A DNA stretch of 64,000 bases. Source: Jatrophihabitans sp035642535. Lineage in GTDB: Bacteria; Actinomycetota; Actinomycetes; Mycobacteriales; Jatrophihabitantaceae. The stretch's first letter is position 1. The number at the start of each line of letters is the position of its first letter. The notes below the pieces were generated by a model, which worked only from the letters and a program-made list of their open reading frames with translations, made no database searches and was not told where the DNA came from. Of this stretch, positions 58,457 through 64,000 are shown one piece after another. A program made the position numbers and the translations under genes. Location: the NCBI GenBank assembly GCA_035642535.1, contig DASQSE010000016.1, forward strand, positions 1 to 64,000, written 5' to 3'.

Positions 58457-60346
58457 TCACCTCGATAGCTGCGCGGCAGCCGCGGCGATCGCCGCGCCGG
58501 TCATGTCGAGGGCGGGCTCGTCCGTCTGCCAGGAACGCACGTCGTCGAGGAAGCGACTGCCGTGCCCGTCGAAGGGCCGGTATGTCGGGACGGTGCAATG
58601 TCGCATGCCGTCCTGGAAGCCGCCGAGCCCGCCGCGGAACAGGCCGGCGCTGTTCGGCCCGTTCACGACGGCGCCGACGTCAATGGGCGGCGAGCCGTCG
58701 GTCGAGCCGCGCAGATTGGCGATCTGGTGCTGCATGCAGTGCGGGAACCGGTGGCCGATGCCGACCATCAGGCTCACTCCCCATGCGTTGCCCCCGAACA
58801 GCCAATTCCGCTCATGGACCGCCAGCCGGTCGAACCTCGCCGTGCCGGTGAGCCGGTGGTACCAGCCGGCCATCGCGATCACCCCGAAGGTGTGCGCGTC
58901 GACGTCGAACTCGGCCACGTTCCCCGCTGCGCCGAACGGGTCGCGGCCGGCGTGCCACGCCGCACCGCGCAACTGCCGGGCCAGGTCGGCCAGCAGTCGC
59001 GCTCGGCCGACCGCAAGCCCGCGCTGCTCGTGGCCGCGCAGCGCGCGGATCAGATCGGTGTGCGCGAGCGCGCTGACGTCGTAGAGGTTGAAGGTGTCGC
59101 CGCGCTCGTGCCGCAGGTAGCCGCGCGCCCAATGCGCCGACTGCGCCAGCCAGTGCCGGACGGGCCGGTGCAGGCGGCGCGCCGCGAGCGCCGCCTCTGC
59201 GGTGCCGAGCTCCATGTCGTCACGCCAGGTCGACTCGGGATAGAAGTCGTTCGGCAGCGCCGTCGTCAACGGGTGCGGCGGCGACGCGGTGTCGGCCAGT
59301 CTGAGGATCGCGCTCGCCTGCCGGTATTCGCGCAGCGCGCGCCGGTGCGGATCGGTCTGCGCCGCGAGGGCGAACGCCGCCGCCACCCGTCCCGCGAGGT
59401 TCGGGCTGATCGACCGGCCCGGCGCCGCAGCCGCGAACACCGGGCGATGCCGGGCGGCGAACCGGTGCGCCCGCGCCGTGTCGTGGTCGTCGCGCTGGGG
59501 CAACCGCCACAGGTCGTGATCGCCGAGGTACCGGCCGTTGGACGTGCCGTTGCCGATGCCGACCTGCAGGTAGAGGATCTTCGTCCGCGGATGCCACATC
59601 TTCTCCAGCCACGCCAACCCGTACCGCCCCTCCTTCGCCAACGCGGCCGGTGCCGAGCGGCCGAGATCGCGCCGGGCTGCGAGCAGGACGACGTCGGCGA
59701 ACGCTGCGGTGTGCGTGAACTTCAGGTAGTCGCCGGCGTCGAACCATCCGCCGGCCGCATTGACCGGACCGCGCACCCTCCGGAGGGTGGCGTCGGTGAT
59801 CTCATCGTTCCGGTTGAAGTGCGGGCGCCGGTACACAGTCGCGCGTGCGTCGTGCAGATGGGACGGACGGCGATGCAGCGGGCCGGCTATGACATTGCGG
59901 CCATCGCGCTGCACGTGATCGAAACGCACGCCATCGGACAGCACAGTCCGGTAGATGGACGTGCGCGTCCGCACCCGGATCGGCGCCGCCACCACGGGCG
60001 TGCTGTGCACCACCAGCCGGTAGCGGCCGGGCGCGCGCAGCCGATTGAACCGCACCGCGTACGTGTGCCGGTAGGTGCTGTTCCACGAGCCACGATCGTC
60101 GGCCGACACCCGGCCGGCGCGGACCACGCTGCCGGCCCGCCGGATCTCGTAGGCGACGCCACCGGCCGGCCTTGAGGTCATCAGGATGGCCCGCTTCATC
60201 TCGGTGCGGTCATACCCGGCCTGGTCGACGCGCAACTGAGAACGTGGCGTCGGGGCCGCCGCGACCTGTTCCGCGATCGGGCCCATGCCCATGCTGAGCA
60301 GCGCCGTCAGCGCAGCCACGCCTGCCGCACACGACCGTCGAAGCAT
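58457..60346 (-). CDS. secreted glycoside hydrolase family 9 (cellulase-type), 629 aa
   Basis: Signal peptide (AGVAALTALLSMGMGPIAEQ, then VAAA), an N-terminal immunoglobulin-like CelD_N domain (LRVDQAGYDRTEMKRAILMT) up to about 125, then the GH9 alpha/alpha barrel: AGGWFDAGDYLKFTHTAAFA (catalytic Asp pair DAGD), NPNDFYPESTWRDDMELGTA-like region (as LPNDFYPESTWRDDMELG), GIGHRFPHCMQHQIANLRGS and DVRSWQTDEPALDMTGAAI, where the Glu is the proton donor. It degrades beta-1,4-glucans outside the cell. ATG 60346 with GGAGGGA 2-8 bases upstream. It follows the CGNR gene on the same strand by 83 bases. Confidence 0.9.
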   Translation of the reverse strand: MLRRSCAAGVAALTALLSMGMGPIAEQVAAAPTPRSQLRVDQAGYDRTEMKRAILMTSRPAGGVAYEIRRAGSVVRAGRVSADDRGSWNSTYRHTYAVRFNRLRAPGRYRLVVHSTPVVAAPIRVRTRTSIYRTVLSDGVRFDHVQRDGRNVIAGPLHRRPSHLHDARATVYRRPHFNRNDEITDATLRRVRGPVNAAGGWFDAGDYLKFTHTAAFADVVLLAARRDLGRSAPAALAKEGRYGLAWLEKMWHPRTKILYLQVGIGNGTSNGRYLGDHDLWRLPQRDDHDTARAHRFAARHRPVFAAAAPGRSISPNLAGRVAAAFALAAQTDPHRRALREYRQASAILRLADTASPPHPLTTALPNDFYPESTWRDDMELGTAEAALAARRLHRPVRHWLAQSAHWARGYLRHERGDTFNLYDVSALAHTDLIRALRGHEQRGLAVGRARLLADLARQLRGAAWHAGRDPFGAAGNVAEFDVDAHTFGVIAMAGWYHRLTGTARFDRLAVHERNWLFGGNAWGVSLMVGIGHRFPHCMQHQIANLRGSTDGSPPIDVGAVVNGPNSAGLFRGGLGGFQDGMRHCTVPTYRPFDGHGSRFLDDVRSWQTDEPALDMTGAAIAAAAAQLSR

Positions 60347-60429
60347 CGTCCCTCCAATGGCTGGGAACACCTGCTTTGATCTTCCAACGATCTGCCGGAT
60401 GCCGGAATAGTCCGGGCGGGCGCCGGTAC

Positions 60430-61002
60430 TTACCCGGCTACTCGTCGTCTGCGGTACGCGGCAGAGCGTGCCTTTGTGCCACAGTTCGTGCTGGAGCACC
60501 AGCGTCGTTCGCCGGGTGGGCTCATATCGAGGAAGAGCAGGCCGCAGTCGCCGGCCGCGCATTCCCGGATTCGCTGGTGCAGTGGTGTGGTGAACAACTC
60601 GACCGCGTCGCGCGCCACCGTGCTGAGTGCGGCCGCGTTGCCGCCGCGGGCCGGCAGCAGTAGCCATCCGGCGGCGCGTCGCATTTGCGGCACGGGCGAC
60701 GGCATTGCCGCGGCCGCGTTGACGATCTTCTCGTCGGCCGCGCTGGGCTGGCGTCCGGCGATCAGGTCCTTGGCGATGCGGTAGACGGCCTCGCGCAGCC
60801 TGCGAGCGTTCGCCAGACCGCTCGGACTGACGGGGACGGCCTGCTCCAGGACACCGGCCTCGACATACCAACGGGCCAGGTCGGCCGGGGTCCGCAGCCG
60901 CTCGAAGCTGCGCTGCCAGCGTTCGCCCACTGTGGCGCAGAGCGCCAAACAGAGTCGCCCGGACCGGAAGACGAATGCCAGTTCCTCGAGCGAGATGTCC
61001 AT
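60430..61002 (-). CDS. CGNR zinc-finger (ABATE-domain) regulator, 190 aa
   Basis: A helical N-terminal domain (LEELAFVFRSGRLCLALCAT, then RLREAVYRIAKDLIAGRQPS) is followed by the CGNR-like finger: RIRECAAGDCGLLFLDMSPP, then RRWCSSTNCGTKARSAAYRR (CxxxxC..CxxxxCG). The usual CGNR letters here are CGTK. These proteins are presumed transcription regulators in actinobacteria. ATG 61002 close to the VOC gene divergently at 61048, with an inverted repeat between. Confidence 0.85.
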   Translation of the reverse strand: MDISLEELAFVFRSGRLCLALCATVGERWQRSFERLRTPADLARWYVEAGVLEQAVPVSPSGLANARRLREAVYRIAKDLIAGRQPSAADEKIVNAAAAMPSPVPQMRRAAGWLLLPARGGNAAALSTVARDAVELFTTPLHQRIRECAAGDCGLLFLDMSPPGERRWCSSTNCGTKARSAAYRRRRVAG

Positions 61003-61027
61003 GGACCGCGTTGCAGCACACTGCACG

Positions 61028-61046
61028 TCACAAGTATAACCTGTGA
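61028..61046. promoter_or_regulatory. operator-like palindrome TCACA-N9-TGTGA
   Basis: TCACA (61028-61032) and TGTGA (61042-61046) form perfect 5-base arms with nine bases between, in which TATAAC (61035-61040) looks like a -10 box for the VOC gene that starts with GTG at 61048. A dimer bound here would block that promoter, and the site is also 26 bases from the divergent CGNR start at 61002. The VOC transcript is probably leaderless. Confidence 0.5.
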
Positions 61047-61047
61047 T

Positions 61048-61431
61048 GTGATCAGTATTGCCGGCCTCGACCATCTGGTCCTGACAGTCATCGACCCGCA
61101 GCGAACGGCCGCGTTCTACCAGCGCGTGCTCGGCATGCAGCCGGTCCGGTTCGGCGGCGGGCGCCTCGCCGTGCACTTCGGCCAGAGCAAGATCAACCTG
61201 CATCAAGCGGGCGACGAGATCGCACCGCACGCCGCGCAACCCACGCCGGGCAGCGCGGACCTGTGCCTGCTCACGACCTCCCCGATCGAGGACGTGGTGG
61301 CCGATCTCGACGCAGCAGGCGTCCGCATCGAGGAAGGACCGGTGCAGCGCACCGGTGCGCAGGGGCCGATCACCAGCGTCTACATCCGCGACCCGGACAG
61401 CAATCTGATCGAGATTGCCACGCAGGCATAG
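61048..61431 (+). CDS. VOC-family (glyoxalase/dioxygenase-like) protein, 127 aa
   Basis: Opens ISIAGLDHLVLTVIDPQRTA, a metal ligand His at DHLVLTV, then FYQRVLGMQPVRFGGGRLAV, HFGQSKINLHQ and the ending TSVYIRDPDSNLIEIATQA, a strong match to the DPDGNLIE type with S for G. The family includes glyoxalase-like enzymes and fosfomycin-type resistance proteins. GTG start at 61048 lies at the likely transcription start. Divergent from the CGNR gene and probably controlled by it. Confidence 0.9.
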   Translation: MISIAGLDHLVLTVIDPQRTAAFYQRVLGMQPVRFGGGRLAVHFGQSKINLHQAGDEIAPHAAQPTPGSADLCLLTTSPIEDVVADLDAAGVRIEEGPVQRTGAQGPITSVYIRDPDSNLIEIATQA

Positions 61432-61440
61432 GACGGACTG

Positions 61441-62205
61441 GTGGGACGCGTCGCGTACGGCGAGCAGGAGGCGGCTGCATTCGAAGCCGCCCGGCACATC
61501 CCCGACCGCGGGCTCGCGCAGTGGCGCACGGCGATCGCCCGCCACCTTGCTCCTCGCCCTGGGATGCGGGTGCTGGATCTCGGCGCCGGCACCGGCTGGT
61601 GGGCGAGCGCCTTCGCCCGCTGGTACGGCATCGAGGTCGTCGCCGTCGAGCCCTCGCCCGCCATGCGCGCCCGCAGTCGACATTCGCCGATGCTGGCGGG
61701 CGAGGCGGGCGCACTCCCCGTGGCCGGCAATGCGGTCGACGGCGCCTGGCTGTCGACGGTCGTCCACCACCTGCCCGACCTGCGCGCCGCCGCCGCCGAG
61801 TTGGCTCGCGTGCTGCGCCCCGGCGCCCCCGTCCTCATCCGCTCCGTGTTCCGCGGACGCCACGACGGGATCCAGCTGTTCCGGTACTGGCCCGAGGCGT
61901 CGGCGGCACTCGATGCGTTCCCCACGATCGGCGACGTACGCGCCGCCTTCGCCACCGCTGGATTCACCTGCAGCGCGCTCGATCGAGTGCCGCAGATCTC
62001 CGCCGATTCACTCGCCACCATGGCCGCCGACCCACAGCGCGATGCGCACACGCCGTTGAAACTGATCAGCGACGCTGCCTACGCCGCAGGTGTCGCCCGA
62101 CTTCGTGCCGCGGCAGCCACCGACTGCGGGCCGGTCATCGACACCCTCGACCTGCTCGTCCTGCACCGCGGCCGGTCGCACTCACGGTCGCGACCCGTCG
62201 CGTAG
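61441..62205 (+). CDS. class I SAM-dependent methyltransferase, 254 aa
   Basis: Motif I is MRVLDLGAGTGWWASAFARW, then VVAVEPSPAMRARSRH (acidic motif II end), LPVAGNAVDGAWLSTVVHHL (motif post II) and LARVLRPGAPVLIRSVFRGR (motif III). It transfers a methyl group from SAM to an unknown small molecule. GTG start at 61441 follows the VOC stop by 9 bases, so the two are likely one transcript. Its 3' end overlaps the PfkB gene on the other strand by 24 bases. Confidence 0.92.
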   Translation: MGRVAYGEQEAAAFEAARHIPDRGLAQWRTAIARHLAPRPGMRVLDLGAGTGWWASAFARWYGIEVVAVEPSPAMRARSRHSPMLAGEAGALPVAGNAVDGAWLSTVVHHLPDLRAAAAELARVLRPGAPVLIRSVFRGRHDGIQLFRYWPEASAALDAFPTIGDVRAAFATAGFTCSALDRVPQISADSLATMAADPQRDAHTPLKLISDAAYAAGVARLRAAAATDCGPVIDTLDLLVLHRGRSHSRSRPVA

Positions 62206-63120
62206 GAAGCGCTGCGCCGCCGCCAAGGTCGGCTGCGCGGCGACGGCTCCGATGCCTTGCGTGGACAACGCACCGACCGCGTTGGCAAGCTGCAAGCACT
62301 GTGCCGGTGGCAGTTCGGCGAGCCAACCGCTCAGGAAGCCGGCATTGAACGCGTCGCCGGCTCCTGTCGTCTCGACGGTCGACCACGCATACCCCGGCTC
62401 GCGATGCAGATCGCCGTTGCGCGCGAGCAGCGCCCCGTCCGCTCCGAGTTTCACCGCGACCATCGGAATGGTGTCCGCCAATGCGAGCGCGGCTTGCTCG
62501 ACGTCCGACGTGCCGGCGATAGCGCATGCCTCGGCGGCGTTCGGCAGGAAGATGTCGACCAACCCGAGCACGGCCGGCAGACCGGCGTCCCATGATTGGG
62601 CGGGATCCCAGTTCGTATCGATCGATGTCGAGACGCCGGCGGTCCGGAGCACGTCGAGCAGGTCGGTCAGACCCGGCCGCAGGCCGGCGAGCAGAAAGTA
62701 CGAACTGAGGTGGACGTGCCGCGCTTCGGCGAGGACGTCCGGTGCCAGATGTTCGCTGGTGAGCCGTTCGATCGCACCCAGGTGCGTGAGGATGGCTCGG
62801 TCCTGGCCGCGCGAGATGATCACGCTGAAGCCGGTCGGCGTCTCGGCGAGGCGCGGGCAAAGACCGATGTCCACGCCTCGGTTGCGAAGCTCTGCGGTCA
62901 TGTAGTCGCCGAACGCGTCCGTGCCGATCGCGCCGACGAACGCGGTGCGCAGGCCGAGACGTGCGCACGCGCAGGCGGTGATGGAGCCGGAGCCGCCCAC
63001 GGTCAGCGCGCCGTCGGCGAACAGCGTCTCCTGCTGGCCGAACTCGACCGTCGCGTCCGGATCACTGAGCACGATGTCGGGGTTGCAGTCGCCGATCACG
63101 ACGACGTCGACCTTGCTCAT
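62182..63120 (-). CDS. PfkB-family carbohydrate kinase, 312 aa
   Basis: Phosphorylates a sugar or nucleoside with ATP. N-terminal signature GGSGSITACACARLGLRTAF (the GG motif); PfkB signature 2 at VETTGAGDAFNAGFLSGWLA (D as base, GAGD anion hole). Substrate region STSIDTNWDPAQSWD. ATG at 63120 is followed closely on the upstream side by the GH43-like gene (10-base gap), so the two are co-transcribed and the kinase probably acts on the sugar released. Fructose, ribose or an aldohexose are possible. Confidence 0.92.
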   Translation of the reverse strand: MSKVDVVVIGDCNPDIVLSDPDATVEFGQQETLFADGALTVGGSGSITACACARLGLRTAFVGAIGTDAFGDYMTAELRNRGVDIGLCPRLAETPTGFSVIISRGQDRAILTHLGAIERLTSEHLAPDVLAEARHVHLSSYFLLAGLRPGLTDLLDVLRTAGVSTSIDTNWDPAQSWDAGLPAVLGLVDIFLPNAAEACAIAGTSDVEQAALALADTIPMVAVKLGADGALLARNGDLHREPGYAWSTVETTGAGDAFNAGFLSGWLAELPPAQCLQLANAVGALSTQGIGAVAAQPTLAAAQRFLRDGSRP

Positions 63121-63130
63121 CAACACTCCG

Positions 63131-64000
63131 TCAGAGTGGCAGCCGGGCGGTGCCGATCTGCGCCTGGTAGCCGTCGGCCAACGCACGCGCGCCGCCGGCA
63201 TAGAGGATGTGCCATCGTCCGCCGAGGCGGAACGGAACGGCGGAGGAAACGGACAGGCTGTCGAACTCGCCCGGCCGCCCCGGCACAAGGATGGGGTTGC
63301 CGGGATGTTTGCGCCAGTTGACGAGGTCGGTCGACATTGCGAGGCCGATGCCCGACGGATCGTCGATCGCGCGGTTGTCGCCTGCATACAGCATGACGAA
63401 CTGCCCGTCGTCCACGAACACCTTCGGCGTCGTCACCGTGAAGGAGTCCCATTCGCCGTCCCGCCCGGTGTCGAGCAGCGGCGCGGCGCCGATCGCTTCG
63501 AACGTCACGCCGTCGCCGGAACGGGCACCGAAGATGCGATATCCGCCCGCGATGACCAGCACGTAGAACAGGTACAGCTCGCCGCCGTGTTCGATGACGT
63601 AGGGGCAGCGGCCCGCCATGACTGGTTGCCGGTCCGCCGCCAAACCCTCGGCGGTCGCAACGGCGTGCCCGATGGTTTCGTCGGTGGGCACATCGTCGTG
63701 GGACGAGTCGGCCAGCTCTGCGAAGGCGTGTGCGCCGCCCGCCGTAGCGCTGTAGTACACGTGGGTCCGGCCACGGAAGCGGATCGCGGCCGGGTCGAAG
63801 ACGCTGCCGTCGTCGAAGCCGTTCGCGCCCGGCTCCAGCAGCGGGTTCTGCGGGTCCGCGGCCCAGTCGCTCGCGAAATCGCCGCCGAGTCGGGACACGT
63901 AGCTGCCGATGCTTTCCCGGTCGCCGGCACCGCCCTCGGCGTAGAGCGTGACCATGTCGCCGTCGACGAGGACGGAACTGGGCGCGACGAATTCCGCGCA
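63131..64000 (-). CDS. GH43/GH32-like five-bladed propeller glycosidase, 5' end outside the window
   Basis: The minus strand is open to the window edge, and bases 63956-64000 already read as protein (EFVAPSSVLVDGD), so the gene starts outside. Propeller strands are visible: DDGSVFDPAAIRFRGRTHVY (acid DP), CPYVIEHGGELYLFYVLVIA, GEWDSFTVTTPKVFVDDGQF, VMLYAGDNRA, IGLAMSTDLVNWRKHPGNPI. These fit GH43, GH32, GH68 or GH130-type glycosidases. The catalytic Asp/Glu cannot be assigned without the N-terminus. No signal peptide is visible yet. The coupling with a PfkB kinase suggests intracellular sugar processing. Confidence 0.8.
   Translation of the reverse strand, partial: CAEFVAPSSVLVDGDMVTLYAEGGAGDRESIGSYVSRLGGDFASDWAADPQNPLLEPGANGFDDGSVFDPAAIRFRGRTHVYYSATAGGAHAFAELADSSHDDVPTDETIGHAVATAEGLAADRQPVMAGRCPYVIEHGGELYLFYVLVIAGGYRIFGARSGDGVTFEAIGAAPLLDTGRDGEWDSFTVTTPKVFVDDGQFVMLYAGDNRAIDDPSGIGLAMSTDLVNWRKHPGNPILVPGRPGEFDSLSVSSAVPFRLGGRWHILYAGGARALADGYQAQIGTARLPL

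Overview
The window comes from a high-GC Gram-positive bacterium, almost certainly an actinomycete. Codon third positions are mostly G or C. The gene families are typical of that phylum: a UPF0182 giant membrane protein, a SigE-type ECF sigma factor, an F420-type (LLM) oxidoreductase, a DinB/mycothiol-type protein, LuxR-tailed regulators, GTG and TTG starts, and several apparently leaderless genes. A metal pump of the P1B-5 type with a hemerythrin tail is a form known from Acidothermus-like actinobacteria. Two secreted glycosidases (GH78 and GH9) and a GH43-like enzyme beside a sugar kinase suggest a soil or plant-litter organism. The genus cannot be read from this stretch.

Layout. 1-1047 is the right part of an IS256-family insertion that has cut a YCII-type gene. 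1048-7184 is a loosely packed region of small hypothetical genes, a TetR/SnoaL divergent pair, about 640 bases with no clear gene, and a decayed tRNA-Lys-like sequence. 7370-17107 holds a Tat-exported rhamnosidase, small stress-type proteins, an LLM oxidoreductase and a secreted metalloprotease gene whose frame is broken twice. 17110-26228 holds a DHFR-like reductase, a DUF4386 membrane protein, the UPF0182 protein, a GT1 glycosyltransferase, a SnoaL-like protein and a flavin-nucleotide protein. 26241-31742 has a strong bidirectional hairpin, an ECF sigma/anti-sigma pair, a large molybdopterin oxidoreductase, a GNAT protein and a frame-broken alpha/beta hydrolase. 31981-35445 carries a pentapeptide-DinB fusion, a small secreted protein preceded by three 17-bp repeats, and a TetR regulator divergent from a SnoaL/NmrA operon.

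36572-41688, on the minus strand, is the clearest functional unit. A BMP-type lipoprotein, a double ATPase and two permeases form a nucleoside/base ABC importer. It is followed by a cytosine deaminase that closely resembles the fungal Fcy1 enzyme. The genes overlap or nearly touch, so import and deamination of a base or nucleoside are probably coupled. Next, 41849-46926 groups an FdnI-like cytochrome b, a P1B-5 metal ATPase fused to a hemerythrin domain, a DsrE-like protein and an HD-GYP/LuxR regulator, which looks like a redox and metal response group.

47030-56690 holds a class IV aminotransferase, a secreted phosphoesterase, an Asp-box secreted propeller protein divergent from a two-HTH regulator, a HAD phosphatase, a DUF1905 protein, a VOC protein and a large secreted alpha/beta hydrolase. 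56750-64000 holds a DHA2 drug exporter, a secreted GH9 enzyme behind a CGNR-type regulator, a VOC gene with a shared operator-like palindrome, a methyltransferase, a PfkB sugar kinase and a GH43-like enzyme that runs off the window end.

Three indel-type frame breaks in otherwise well-preserved genes (two in the metalloprotease, one in the hydrolase) lie in or next to short base runs. They may be sequencing errors rather than true decay. I saw no CRISPR array, no rRNA, no intact tRNA and no prophage module.
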